A DNA stretch of 64,000 bases from Callosobruchus maculatus (Eukaryota; Arthropoda; Insecta; Coleoptera; Chrysomelidae), in assembly GCA_951848785.1 (NCBI GenBank), contig CATOUR010000054.1, forward strand, positions 11,615,501-11,679,500, given 5' to 3'. The notes beneath the pieces were generated by a model. That model did not search any database. It had not been told where the DNA came from and worked only from the letters and a program-made list of their open reading frames with translations. Of the stretch, positions 22,735-35,445 are shown piece by piece. Position numbers and translations under genes: made by a program. The first letter of the stretch is position 1. The number at the start of each line of letters is the position of its first letter.

Positions 22735-24347
22735 GTTGTTTCTAATAATTGTGGAACGGTACCTTTCCCAATAATAGACTTTTGGCTATTTATTGGAAAT
22801 TTGGCTATAGAATGGTGGGATCAAAGTTGTAGAAATAATGGGAGGATGATGTTCGATTATAATTTAATTAGTGGTTATACTTGGGAAATAGAACGCCTGT
22901 TAGAAATGCAAAAGTTCCTCCTACCAGGGTAGTTAAACTAGCAATAGCTTTGACGTTTGTCCGAATTCCTAATATACGTCACTATATTCTCCCAATGTAC
23001 CGCCGGAAAATTCATTTTTCTAAAGATATTCTTAATTGGCCGCATTCATAGTGTCTGATTCTGAAAAAAGTTCAGATCGATACTATAATATGATCATAAT
23101 GGAAGCATTCAGTTGATCTTTGTTTGCTTCTGAAGCTTGCTTCTGTTTATGCGTTTCCAATCTCAGTTTTCAACATATGCATAACAAGAGATTCCTGGCT
23201 GAAGTAGATGATGAAGCAGAAGAAACCTCAGTTCTGATATATTTTTTGACGACCTAAGTTGCCCAATGTTATAAGAGATGGTGAATGAGCAATCCGAAGA
23301 ATGGTGAATGCATACGCAGGACTGTAGTATCGCCTCCACTTTTTTTTTAATAGTAAAATTCGAGGAAAAATTTCCCAGGACCCAAATATTTTACAATTTT
23401 CCACTGTTCACTCATCTGTTTCTACAGTTTCTCAACGACTCAAATGCAACTGAGTTGTCACACAAAAAATGAATTGATCCTAGGTGCAATAGCGAAAATA
23501 TGATGATGAACACAGTGAGGTTCACACTGAGCAGTTTTTAGACATTCCGATGCAGTTGAAAAAATGAAAGATGTAAAAGTATTATAGAATTGGGGTATAT
23601 ACGGGAGAGATAAGGGGGCGTGTCCCCCACAAAGCTAAAGTTTAGACAAACTGTATCATGCTTCATACTATTTGCCTGTAGCATCCCCCAAAAGGCGCCA
23701 GCAAAATTGTTGGATTCACAATAAGCTTCAGAAAAATAAACCAAATTATGCCCCCCCCTCCCCGGGGCTGCCGCCTGAAGACAAAAAAAACGTGAAAATG
23801 GCAAAAGGAACATGACTTCTGGAATGAATCAATGTCAATTAAAATACAAGTATATAAATTGGGTTGAAAATCGTAAGATAGCAGATAACTGCTCAAAACC
23901 AATTACCGCGATTCTTTTAAATTTTAGTAATTCCTAACTTTTGGCCTGCAGTGTAAATGAATAAATCGCCCAAAACCACCGACTACAAATTTAGTCGATG
24001 CCTAAAACAATATCTATCTCATTCCAGAAATGAATGAACTTATCAGTGTCCCAAAAGGCGCGCCATTCTTCAATGAAAGGCTCTGGCTGTATCCATTTTT
24101 GACCCTGTATATCAAAAATTTTTGACACAAAAACATGGTTTGCGTAATCTTAACATTTAAATCTCGAGAAATGTCGATCCAGATTTTAGAATAAGTTTAT
24201 ACAGGGTGATTAAGTCTATACAAGTGAATTTAGTTAAAAAAACGCCACATTTGCCAATTTTTTAATAATTGTCCATTAGAAAATTTCAAAAAATGCATCG
24301 ACGTTTCTCTAGAATCATCCTTTTTCTTTATGCTTATTTTTTTTACT
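22735..24347. other. Mostly unassigned; two mariner-style ends near 24.1-24.2 kb
   Basis: GACCCTGTATATC at 24101 and TTATACAGGGTGA at about 24198 are outward-facing copies of the ACAGGGTG terminus used by other elements here, so remnants of at least two such elements are likely. GC-rich runs (GGGGGGG-type) occur near 23745-23770. The overlapping minus frames at 23538-23902 lack any motif. No gene is supported. Confidence 0.4.
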
Positions 24348-26510
24348 TGTAACGAAATTCTTGTTAATTTCGTTACACGTCGTTCCGACATTTTGTATAA
24401 CTGCGTAGTGCGCTGTGCAACCAGCGAGTGATTTCGTATTTTGCTAGCATTTTGCTGTTAATATCGAACCTTTAGTCTCTAGACTCGATATTGTTGATTT
24501 AGTTTCTTTTTCTAGTTTGGTTGTGAATGCCTTACTGTGTTATATGTGTTTTCAGCCCGAGTGTGTGCATCTGCTTCCCGAAGGAACTGACCTGGTGCTG
24601 ATGTCAATCTAAGGGAATACACGCCCCTTTTCCGCCTACTTCTAGACCCTGTAAGGATTCACAGGAGTGTGACTACAAGCTGTTCCTGCTACTTTGGATA
24701 TAGAAGGTACGTAAAATTTGCTTATTTCAAATTTGATCGCCATTTTGGCATCTATCGAGCTATTTTACGTACTTTCGCATCTAGAGTTTGTGGTCACCTC
24801 CAAGTGTGACCTTCATTCATTTTTTTTTGTTGCTCTTTTGTACATTTTTGAGAGAGGTGAGAGAGGAGCACACCTTTTTAGTTGGCAGAGTTCTGTGTAA
24901 AAATTGCTTAGTTTATTATTTCCGCCATTTTGGGCAGCTAATGGGCATTTTTGCATAGGTGTCTAACCTTATTCAGTTTTTTTTGTACCTCGTACAATTT
25001 TAGAGAGAGAGAGAGAAGCACCTTTCTTTATTTTGGTATAGTTTTGATAGTTTTTGAGTGTGCTCACACACACATTTTGCAAGTTTTGAGCTGTAATTTT
25101 GCTGTACGAATTTGACAAAATTTTCCATCTTTACAACCGATACAGCCTACCGAAGTGCATCTATGTGAGACTGAACGTACTCATAGATTTTTGTTTCTTT
25201 TAGAGCTATAGTTTTAACATTGAGAGTATTTATTGAAGTATAGTTGCTCGTACCTTGCAACTACTGTTCATATAGTTTCAATTTTCTGGATTATTTGTGA
25301 TATTTGAATTTGAGTCATTTTAGTAAATATTTGTGGGCTTGATAATTTTTTTTGTGGTTGTATTACCTTTCAAGAGTCTAGATTTCTGGAGCACTAGAGC
25401 CAGCAGCAACTTAATAGAATCATAGCCTTGATTTCTTCTTAAATCAGTTAAGCTGCTTTGAACTTAAGTGAACTATAGCCTTGCTCACTTCAAGACTTTT
25501 CTTTTAGTTTTATTTTAAGTATTAGACTTGAAAGACCTATCAAGTATCTAGGTTAGGTGATACTTTGTTGATACGATATTGGTACTTTATTTTAAAATTA
25601 TATACCTTTTTACATATGCAGATTCAATTGTGAACCGTTGTGGGGAGATATCTGCTATAGCTTTTGTGTCTAACTTTTAAGAAAATTTTAGTATAGAATT
25701 TAAGCATTTTGTAAGGGATCTTTGTTAAATTTAAATAGATATTGTACTTAATTAAGCTATTGGGGTTTTTGACTGTACAATTCAGAGGCCAAGTAGTACA
25801 CCTGAGCTTGCTTAACGATTTTGATCCTGGGGTTTTTCTATAGAGGGTCCACACACTAATCCTCTTTTTTTTGGTACTTTGCATGACGGCGGCTTGAAGT
25901 GGTGGCCGAGCCAGACTCTGAGACCTTACATCCTGAAAAGGGAGAGCTTAAGCAGGAGTAGTCTGGCCTAAGGAACCTGAAGAGGCTGCCAGTCTACAAA
26001 AGGGGACCCTCTGAAGGAGCCGTTGGACGAGCACACATACTGACCCAGCACCATCAGTCTTAGCCGAAACAAGCCAGGTTGTATCATTCCACTCTCCTAG
26101 CCAGCAGTCATCCCATTATAGTCATATCATACAACTCACTACTTATTTATATTTTTTTTATTAAAATCAATATACCTTGTTACTGTTAATTTCTTTTAAA
26201 ATTGTCTGCACCTATCCCTTCAGTGTTTCTGGAGAGGTTAGGTAACTTCACTAACTTCCTTGGAGTTTGGAGGTGAAAACTCCTGGCGCCCTTTTTCTTG
26301 AAGTTTTTGAGCCTTTAGAGTAATCTCGCGTTAAAAGTTAGTGATTTTACCTGACATCTCTTATAAGAATAAAAGAGTAAGTTGCCAAGGATTCACGACC
26401 CACCATAAGTAAACTGAGCAGCCCAAAGGCACCCCAGTTTCTGCCAGCTTGAAGGTCTCAACTTAGTTGGGACTTTCAATCTAGCTTTACATACTATAAC
26501 CCCCTCTTAA
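24348..26510. other. Possible LTR or leader-like region with internal duplication
   Basis: It opens with a perfect 12-bp hairpin, TGTAACGAAATT, CTTGTT loop, AATTTCGTTACA (24348-24377). Two imperfect direct units of about 185 bp follow (24713-24896 and 24897-25065). Each has a CGCCATTTTGG segment, a T-run, GTAC and a GAGAGAG tract before GAGCAC or GAAGCACC. A CTCCTGGCGCCC sequence at about 26285 resembles a retroelement primer-binding site, but the match does not extend. There is no gag or pol coding. A solo or leftover LTR plus leader is possible, but this is weak. Confidence 0.3.
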
Positions 26511-26828
26511 ATGAACGGACTACAACAGACATCTACCGTCTCTTTCGGAGCATGCCTCGAAGAGTTGACGAAATGTAAAATTGTTGGCGATCAAAAAATG
26601 TTATTCAATGATTGATGTCACCAGTGATATCACTTAACTATCTGTCAAAAAAGGATATTTTTACACAGCAGTGAGGATGTTGACTATAAGTATTTATGCA
26701 CCTATTACTCTTTGAAAGTGGCATGCTAAATATTCCATGGAACTCTATATTCAATGGCGCAGCTGAACTGTTATCCCTCTCACAGTATTATTTTTGATCT
26801 AAAATAATACCAAATGGTATGTGCGTAT

Positions 26829-27090
26829 GACTAACAAGCTACCTGAACATACACTCGAGTAAAGATTACATGTAAACTGGCTTTAAACAAATTGACTTAT
26901 TTTCCATAACTGATTATATTAATGAAAATGATGAGGTCAGGTTGATTGACTCGAACAACAAACTACCTGTACGTACGTTCAAGTACTGATTACATTTTAA
27001 GTGGTTTTAAACAAATTGACTTAGGTATTTGGCATTATTGGTCACATCATACGTTAATAAAAATAATGAGATCAAGTTGATTGACTCAGT
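26829..27090. repeat. Imperfect tandem duplication, two units of about 130 bp
   Basis: Unit 1 (26829-26957) and unit 2 (26958-27090) share TTTTAAACAAATTGACTTA-type and GAGGTCAGGTTGATTGACTC / GAGATCAAGTTGATTGACTC segments. The second unit runs directly into a family D copy. No coding content. Confidence 0.55.
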
Positions 27091-27430
27091 ACTTTCCACA
27101 CATTACGGTGATACTAGTTCATTATTTTCCCAAAGCATAAAGCTATAGTCTAAGATCTCCTTGCAATCAAACCATCGAGTTCCTGTCCGCCAAAAACGCT
27201 GCTTCTTCACAGGTCAATGCAGAGCCTATTATGCCTATTATGAATGAAATAAATTTCCTAGGTTTACCCCGCTAGAGAGACGTACAGAGAGACAGGCCAC
27301 AGACTAGCAGACCAACAGAAAAAGTGACGTGGATTTTCGTTATGCAGATATCATAATACGCCCAAAAACGTATTATCTCAAAATGGAAAATTTTCGCGAT
27401 TAGAATACTCGCCTCACCTATCGGTACAAG
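27087..27430 (-). repeat. Dispersed repeat family D, internally deleted copy
   Basis: The minus strand joins both ends of the family. The GTACTTTCCACAC end and AAGCTATAGTCTAAGATCTC are followed by CGTGGATTTTCGTTATG, TTTTCGCGATTAGAATACTC and CACCTATCGGTAC. The central 400-bp modules are missing. The similarity to the copy ending at 52.55 kb continues a little outside the presumed end (CTGAGTCA and CAACTTGA), so the true boundary may lie further out. Confidence 0.6.
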
Positions 27431-28337
27431 AAGCAGAAAGTGTAAATTTCGTTGTCAAAAACAAACCATTTTGGCACCAAGCACCGCCATTTGCATAGAG
27501 CAAGACCACTTCGTCTTGAACGAACCAGCTATAAGACACCGCTTGTTGGGACAAACCCCATTTGTTTGTCGGAATACCTAGATGACACCAGGAGCACTAC
27601 ATTCTGCAAGTAGGGTAACCATGCTTAAACAAATCTGTTTTGTCTCACGGTACGTAGAACAAAGAGCAGCTTTTATCAGATCCCAACTGAAAGCCCATTT
27701 AAAACCTCCACGACGCCATTAGTGTGTGAAAATGCTTCTTCGGCAGTGAGTTTAATAATTCTGCAAACTCCTGCACACAATCGGCCCGATTTTCCGGTAT
27801 GCAAATTTAAATACCACGTCGCCACACACATACCTATAGCATTACCAACACAATGCCGGGTTCCCCCTCCACCACGTGACACAGCGCCGCGCCGTTCAAG
27901 CCCGGAGTTAATACCTCGTTAATCATAGTCTAGATAGTCACAATAATCAGCGCAATTTGAACTGCATACTGCGCGCATACACTGGCATTGCATATAAATG
28001 ATGTAATAATAATTCAAGCCGTGGCGCTAGTAGTGGCATCCACCCATTACCGACGGCACGGCTGTATGCGAAAAAGCTTTTATGTTATGAGCGAGATTCC
28101 CAGATCATCTTGAATGCAGGTGGAAACGTGCCGGATTCAGGGATTGTTCCTCGTGAAAGGTTATTGTCTCCCGTACGATAGGTGTGTATAAATGGAAAAT
28201 GTAGTATTGGGACGGGCTTTGCGTAGCGATAGACTTCAGACAAGCCAGACATTTATAAATTTCTAGCTGACCCGACGGACGTTTTGCTGTCTTAGCTATG
28301 AGTGTTGAAATTGAATCTGGAATTAACAGTGATTATT
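27431..28337. other. Unassigned stretch
   Basis: The two opposing frames at 27676-27922 are mirror images of the same CpG-bearing sequence, and neither shows a motif. CTGACCCGACGGACGTTTTG at about 28266 resembles a short motif seen in insect transposon debris (recalled, not verified). Confidence 0.3.
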
Positions 28338-29112
28338 ATTTAACACTTACTCTGAATTTGTGATGAGACAGGTATTGGACAACTGGAAGGTATAACTATT
28401 GGCGGAAGCAAAATATCTAACTTAAGATATGTTGACGATACAACCCTTATTGCTGCTTCTCAGGAAGAACTAGTAGCTCTATCGAATGTTTTATAACAAC
28501 ACAGTGCAGCATATGGTCTTGGTATTAGCTACAACAAGACCAAGGTTATTATCGTAGATAGAGAGCATGACAATCATCGAGAAATAAAGTCAATAGGCCG
28601 TTGTGAGGTAGTTTAAAGTTTCGTGGACCTCGGTTCTTTGATCGACAATTCAGGTAGCTGTGAGAATGAGATTCGACGGCGCATTCAACAGGCACGGGTG
28701 GCCATGACAAAACTTACTAAAATATGGCGTGACAATAACATCACTAAAGCTACCAAAATGTCATTGGCTCAGTCTCTTGTGTTCTCCATATTTTTGTATG
28801 CCTCGGAGTTTCCATACTGGATGAGGTCGGTAATCCAAATAGACTATCCTCCATTGTGTCGATGAGAGTGCTTACGTTCTTCGGACATATTCACAGAAGC
28901 GATAATATGGAGAAACTTGTAGTTCAGGGTCACGCCCCGAGTGGGCGGCGCCGAGGCCATTCCCCTACACGCTGGGTGGATACGACGAAACAGTTGCTAG
29001 ATGTGAGTATCAAGAGCGCCACTCAACTGACAGTAAATCGCGAACGATGGCGAGCTACAGTTCTCAAAACTATTGATAATATTCGTGTCGACAATACTCT
29101 AGCTCCGACATA
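28338..29112 (+). pseudogene. RTE-like LINE, C-terminal half of RT, broken
   Basis: The plus strand reads YSEFVMRQVLDNWK, shifts, then ITIGGSKISNLRYVDDTTLI (YxDD box), ASQEELVAL and GLGISYNKTKV. Then come the diagnostic blocks CENEIRRRIQQARVAMTKL and LAQSLVFSIFLYASE, an internal deletion of roughly 30 residues, and SMRVLTFFGHIHR ... GRRRGHSPTRW to a terminal stop after DNTLAPT. In-frame TAA stops are at 28494-28496 and 28614-28616. The 'EIRRRI..A..AMTKL' and 'FGHI.R' blocks are common to RTE-type endonuclease-RT elements. The endonuclease and N-terminal RT are absent (5' truncation). Confidence 0.8.
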
Positions 29113-31530
29113 ATGCATTTTACGAGTTCACAGCATGTCTGTTAAGATATTGTGACTATGATGGTGATGACTATCTGAAAGGCATAGTGTTTATTAAAAT
29201 GCTTTTTGATCTCCAACATTTGTGTTTTGTTTTCGGGCGTGTAAATAATCATGATGATTTTCTCAACAGGGAACCGGTGACATGGCCATGCGGAAAACAC
29301 GGATTATCAAGATTGACTAGCAAACCTTCAACGACTGCCCTATCGATTTAGTTATCATCACTGTAAACGCAATTCGCACTGAAAATTGCAGCCACTTAAA
29401 GCCAAATGGCATGTTCGTTGGAATCATAGGAATGCTTGGCATCAAGACGTCTCCGCTTTTGTATTTCTCTGTTTTTTAATCAGTTTTATGTTCCTTTATT
29501 TGAGCTTTACTTGATAAGAAATTACTGAACGTTATCCTCCACCATTAGTAAAAAATGGCGCATCTCTGGCCCAAATTCAAGTAAAAAAGTTCACGTAAAC
29601 ATGTGTGCTAAAGAATCTGGTCTTCGTGATACATGGTGTCAAAGTATGTTAAATATTGAATGTATGCCATTGACCTTAAAAAAAAATAAATATTGTTTTT
29701 CAGTTTAAACAGATGAAAACCCAACACTTTTTTGTCTTTTAATATCTGTTTGTATCCCACTTTGTTTTGGAGGAAAAAAAATAGAAACCAATAGTTCGCG
29801 GCGATAGTCCCTCGAAAAAATAGGGTTATGACACACCACAGGATATGCTTCAGAATTTAAATTTTCATTTACCATTTGCTACTTATAAAATAAGTGAATC
29901 GCAGTTGCACGGTAACATCAGAACAAGATATAGCAGTAAGCTATAAAAAATCTCGATGCGAGGATTAATCATCTTGAACCAATGATTTCGTATATTTTAC
30001 CGCTCCATTTGTACTTATCATCAATTCAGAAGCTATTGGCTTTTACAGTTCCTGCTACATTTGCTATGTACAAGTATCCTTCCTTAAATATTACACTTTC
30101 TTAACGTGCTACGAAGACGCGAAAGACACAGGAAACCTTTCAACGTGAGATCGGCTTTCCGGAAAGACTCCAGAAAAATCTCGTTGTGTCCATCTATTTT
30201 CAATGGTATTGGCTCGTGTCAATACACTGTCGGACTTTGCGATACAGAGAGCTCAAAGGTATCGTGTTTTTCAATTTTGTCTTTGGTATTTTATATCAAA
30301 GGTTTGGATAAGATAGAGTCGCGTGGGCAGTGTCAATTTTCCGGTCGCCCCATGTTCATTGTAGGGCACCATAAAATAAACCTTCCTGTGCAAACTTACA
30401 TTCACAGATACACATGCTCATGAATGGTATGCTAATTAAGCTTGTCAAAATTAGCATGCTCTTGAAACTGACACATTTGCTTTTTTTTAGCATGCTTTTT
30501 TAGAACATGCTCTTATCGATCCTGCTGAAAGAAAAAACTCCGGACACACGTGCTTATTAGTAGCAAGGTACCTGCCAGTTAACAATGAAAAACTGAGAGG
30601 CGCTCACCAGGAACGTAACCAGAATTTGGTTTTGGTTGGGTGCAGATTAGGTTTGCCACCTTTAAAATTTACTGTCGTCGGGGAGGTGGTTTCATATTTG
30701 TGGATTAGATTTTTTTGGGCGGCGTAATATAACTGTCTGGGGTGGGCCCCAAATACGTGCCTGACGCTCATCAGAGTATTGAATAATATCATCATTTTGA
30801 TTCGAATATAACTTATCAAAAAACTTATGTGATCAAAATATAAAAAGAGGAGGGGTAGAACGATTTGGGTTCGAAATTGGCTAAGTAGAAGAGAAAACCC
30901 TGGAATACTCGATTCCCAGCTGAAATGATCAGAAGAGTGACGATCTTGATTGCACAGACTTTAATTGTTGTGGTACAAAATAACAAATCGCGCGACATTT
31001 TTGGCATATGATGTACCCGTACCTGCTGCGATGGATATAAAAATTGTAGAGAGCTCTTACATTGGAAAATTTTAGCTCGTAATTGTTTTGGTTTAATCCG
31101 GCGCAACGCGCGTGATAATATAGGCCAGTCTATTTGTTCTAGATCTAAGTTGTCATATTGAGAAATTTGGCATCAACAATTAGCGAGTGTTGTGATTGTT
31201 ATTTTTATATTGTTTTATTTACATAGGTTGTTATATAAGAATCACATTGTTCATTTTCGAGATGATGTATGGTTTTGAGGACAATTAAAAGAAGATGTTC
31301 GAAACCATCAGGTCGTTTCAATCTCTACTCAGTGGGTTATCTCCAAGTACCGACGGTATACACCAAGTCACCTACAGTGGTACAACTGAGGAGATTGGAA
31401 ACGTGCGTCTCGATATGACCATCAAACGGCCCGTTAGCGGAACTAAAATGCTTTGAGAAGCCGAGTAGACGTGGGTTGGGTATCGCGTCAATCACGTAGC
31501 CAGTCGACTTGTGTGTGGAGGCGCTAAGGG
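29113..31530. other. Non-coding stretch, nothing recognised
   Basis: Short frames (30106-30423 plus, 30604-30819 and 30825-31106 minus) show no motif. There is no repeat shared with other parts of the window that I can detect. Confidence 0.35.
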
Positions 31531-31689
31531 GAACGTGGCCGATGCTACACAACAGAATGCTTCTAGAAATAAACCATACGGCATGACAACTCCCATGCAA
31601 ACGGTTACGACGGCTTCTCAATGTTTTGAATTGTCATGCCGTATGGTTTATTTCTAGCAGCATTCTGTTGTGCGACATCGGCCACGTTC
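31531..31689. repeat. 159-bp hairpin with equal 59-bp arms
   Basis: The arms 31531-31589 and 31631-31689 pair at about 55 of 59 positions around a 41-bp loop. They contain AACAGAATGC and AATAAACCATACGGCATGAC and their complements. It lies alone, without visible transposon ends. The minus frame 31337-31621 runs through one arm and is not a gene. Confidence 0.75.
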
Positions 31690-32537
31690 GTGATCCTTCT
31701 TGTTACGGCTACGTTTGGTAGTAGCCTGGAATGGTTGCAAAATAATAGATTCATCCGAGATGTATGGATATCGACAGTGGAGGCAATATCAGGTTCCCAT
31801 TATCGTTTATCCTGACAGTAGTCTGCTACCATATTACACCATTTCCAGCAGTAGCTTCTAAAGCGTCAAGTGATAATTCAAAACCGTGAAGTTAATTTTT
31901 CAACTCGTGATTTGTAGGTTTAAGTAGTCACTTAAATATTCCAAAGCAGCAAATGTAAATTAAAATATATAGTCAGTTGTGAATTCCAATACACCAATAA
32001 TAGCTTCAAATCATCAACTGGAACTTCAAAAGCGTCAAATGTAATTACCAAGAGTCAGTTGTCAATTCCAAAAGGTCGCGTGAAAATTCTAAAGGATCAT
32101 TTGAATATTCGAAAGCGTCAGTTGTAAATCACAGGGTATAGTTTTTACAATTTTACCTCTGCTGTAATCCAGCAAATATACATTTTTTATGTTGTGTCAG
32201 ATGTTGTGGTCACTGTATACATCACTAGATATATAAATAGACTTAAGCATGTACAATCCAAGTTTGCGACCTCAAGCGCTAACCGCAACATTGTCAAAAA
32301 TCGAGAAGATATTTTTTTATTGGTATATGTTTCCTACTGTATTGTATTATAGCACTCTCGATTGTGCTTTGTGTGTAACCGCTCTGAGCCTGTCAAATAT
32401 GCTTCTTGCACATGTTGCATACAACATATTTACCACGATCGAAATTCGAAATAAATATGTTTTTGAATATTTGAAAGTACATACATCACAAATTCCAGTA
32501 GAAAAGTAACTATGTTTTGTAATCAAACAATCTTCTT

Positions 32538-32618
32538 GGTGCCATGGTAGCTCAACGGTTAAGGGCTAGCCTCATACTAAAAATGTTCGGGTTCGAGGTT
32601 GGTTCGAATCCCAGCGCA
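32538..32618 (+). ncRNA. tRNA-like sequence (degenerate), left arm
   Basis: It has recognisable internal promoter boxes: TAGCTCAACGGTTAAGG (A-box-like) and GGTTCGAATCC (perfect B box). The acceptor and T stems do not pair properly, so I do not regard it as a working tRNA. It may be a SINE head or a captured tRNA gene. It is followed by a T-run and TGCTTTTTGCACATACTAC, which has a counterpart downstream of the tRNA-like sequence at 45.1 kb. Confidence 0.5.
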
Positions 32619-32997
32619 TATTGTACATCTTCTTTTTTATTTTTCTTTTTACAAAAAATTGATTGATATGCTTTTTGCACATACTACAGATTTTTTTTTA
32701 CGAAATAAATGTGTTTTTAAACCGAAATTTGTTAGGCTATCTCACAAGTCTTGTATTCTATTAAATCTTATGATTATTTAATTCTGCTAAGGCTCAATAG
32801 ATGAAGAAAGGTAACGTCATACATATCAATCGCCAAGTGAGCCTGAGATTTTTTTTATGTAAACTACGTACTTCTTTTTTGCTCTATGTACTGCAAAAAA
32901 TGCCTATAAATAGGTTATCGTGGTAACCAAATAACATACTGGAGAAAATGAATGAGTGGCAATGAATTTATACCGTGTAATAAGGAAAAAAGTAACC

Positions 32998-33075
32998 CAG
33001 CTTAGGAACTGATCCCCGAACCTATGGATTAGAAAGACGGAACGTTAACCACTGAACCAACGAGCCTTTGGGTTT
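32998..33075 (-). ncRNA. tRNA-like sequence (degenerate), right arm
   Basis: On the minus strand, GTTGGTTCAGTGGTTAACG resembles an A box, and AGGTTCGGGGATCAG is a decayed B box. It faces the tRNA-like sequence of the left arm and is followed by ATTCATTCATTTTC, comparable with the sequence after the 45.1-kb module. It is too diverged for an anticodon call. Confidence 0.4.
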
Positions 33076-33735
33076 CATTTCCTTAAAACCGTAATATCCC
33101 GTGTCCCGTGTCCATTGTACTTTAATATAGGTACGAACTATCAAGTAAAATTACAAGGGCTTTAAAACGCATTTGTTTGGACTTTATAATGTCATAGCGC
33201 AATGCTGAGATTACTGTACGTGTCTGATTTGGGTAGTATTTTGTCTGAAACACATCTATGTACATAAGCAATTTGAGATAGAGAAAATGGGATCACAAAT
33301 AACTACCTTTGTCTTTACGGGCCATTAAGATTATGCATGTGTAGAGAATGACGCACAATAGATTTTGAAAAATCAATATAGAAATGAGAAATGCCTTTTG
33401 TACGTTTTACCGTACTGTATTTATTTTGGTCTCCGCGGAGGTCAAGCACGTTAGAATATACAATTTAGAAGTTACAATTGACATCTTAGAACTTCTATTT
33501 GATTCATTTAAAAATTGGTCTGATGCTTTTGAATATTCAATTGATTGAAATTACAATCAACGCGTTAGAATTTACAGTTGATTGTTTGAAGCTACACTTG
33601 CTGCTTTTTAGAAAATTCACTTGACTATTTGAGTTTACAACTGACGCATTGAAAATTACAACTTACTATTTGATTTACAACTGACGCTTAAAAAATGTAA
33701 TTTTATTCTTTAAAAACTACAGCTGGAAATGATGT

Positions 33736-35445
33736 AGAGGAAAATTACACTTTATTGGAGCACCTTGTTGCCAAGGGGAAAAGCCAGTATTTTATGACAA
33801 TATTTTCAATGTTTCAAAATTCTATCTCCATTTTTGTACAGAAAAATGAATAGCCTGGTGCAATATTATTTCCACTGGTTATGTAGAATATGGAATATTT
33901 TCCATGGATCCTCAAACAAAGCCCATTTAGCACTACTGTATTGGCCTAATAAACCAGCTGGTTTTCGACAACATAAAAACTCGAATACATCATCCAAATA
34001 TTGGCAATACCCAACAAATCGTCACACACGATACTCGTGGAATTATTTCGATGCTGTTTCTATTATTTATAGGATTGGAGAGTCGCAATATTATTCGTTT
34101 GTTTTTTGTGGGGTATTCATTTTTGAAAGCCGCAGCGTTTTGTGTCCGCATTAATAGCATGCGTACGGATCAAAATATCAATTATGTACGCTTGTTCAAT
34201 AGGAAACAGATTTATGTGCTAGTTTTATAAATATTTACCGAGACTTTAATTTTGTTTTAATATCATTGCCAGCCATTTCGGGTCAAAAGTGCATCGACAG
34301 TTATTCGCAGCTGATTTTTCAGCCAACAGTGTTGGGGGTTTATGAGATTGTAAAATAGAATTATTTGTCACCACCGCTTTTCAGCATTCATGGGCTAAGC
34401 CTGGCACGAACGTATATAATCCTTGAAATCAGCTGGCAGAGCTCGCCTTGTTTGTATATTATATTATATTCTAGATGCCAGTCCAAGAAATTGGCCATCG
34501 AATATTAAAAGTGGATAGAATTAGCACGGCGCCAAAGTATAGGGGCAATGAGGGGTATTGTTATTCTGTAACAATAACAAAGTCCTTGTATTTAGATTAT
34601 GTGGATGTCAGATTTTCCCGTTAAATATCTCATTACTCTTCAACATCAACTCATAGGCAACGTTGGAAATAGCACAGAGTTTAACTCATTACATAACCAT
34701 GAGGCAACGCCAACTGCAATGGAAACGTGAAACATGTCCGTTTATCCATTTTTTGCTGATTGGTCGAGCGCTGATATACTCCATCTGTTGCTTGATTATA
34801 AATATGATTCATATTAATATGAAGCGTGAATTGTTTTATGGAACTTGCCTAACGTTTATCATTTCCAATGTATTTTCCACAAATATTGCGAAGTTTCGTC
34901 ATTGTTTTTTTATCACATATAAATCGAAATTGCACTGAAACGCATAATAACAGATATTCATCACAAAGTTTAAAAATAATAAACAGACTTAAACTAGTGA
35001 TAACTAGAAGCATTAAATTGGTGAAAACGTCAAAAATAAGTCAGCCTACTTCGAGATCATTTGCTGTCAATAGTCCTACATAACCGGACAAAATTGCAAA
35101 CATCTCGAAAGCAGTTCGTTGTACGGAAAAAAAATGTGAGAAAGCTTTTTTGTTACAAAAACTATCAAATATTGAATAATATAGTCATTTGCAAAAAAAG
35201 TCAGTGGTGTAGGAGTTTCTTTTAAAAACGGTATCTCTACCACTGGTTTTTGTAATTTATCACTATATTCTATAAATTATGGAGAACCCTTAGCTTATCC
35301 TGTCTGCGAAAATTGAAATTTTTCTAAGCAACTGTTTAGGAAATACTCAAAATAATATAGATTTTTATTAAACCTCGAACGCACTGTACTTAAAAGTCAA
35401 AGCTTTCCCGGAAATAGGTATTATATAAACATTATCATTATTTTA
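33736..35445. other. Non-coding stretch, nothing recognised
   Basis: Frames at 33834-34154, 34663-34938 and 34868-35083 have no recognisable domains and the composition expected for AT-rich random sequence. I see no shared repeats. Confidence 0.35.

Larger units (their letters stand above)
31836..33735. mobile_element. 1.9-kb fold-back element with facing tRNA-like sequences
   Basis: The outer ends CATTTCCAGCAGTAGCTTCT (left) and the complement of AAACTACAGCTGGAAATG (right) are inverted. Each end is followed by about 290 bp of degenerate tandem repeats of roughly 21 bp. These are AAAGCGTCAGTTGTAAATTC type on the left (31850-32135) and the same in reverse on the right (33440-33720). The inner part carries a tRNA-like sequence on each strand pointing to the centre (32538-32618 plus, 32998-33075 minus), each followed by T-rich sequence. 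The layout of end arrays with inverted short repeats recalls Foldback-type elements (known class); the tRNA-like cargo is what I see here. It has no transposase. Confidence 0.6.

Noticed and set aside
26285..26296. TGGCGCCC as a retroviral or LTR primer-binding site
   Set aside because: Only eight bases fit and the following bases do not match a tRNA 3' end; no paired LTR is visible.
27676..27922. Opposing 66- and 68-codon frames
   Set aside because: They overlap each other on opposite strands with no motif and no support for either.
28266..28285. CTGACCCGACGGACGTTTTG as a specific transposon end
   Set aside because: It resembles sequence I recall from insect repeats, but I cannot place it in a structure here.
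32538..32618. A functional tRNA gene
   Set aside because: Promoter boxes are good but acceptor and T stems do not pair.
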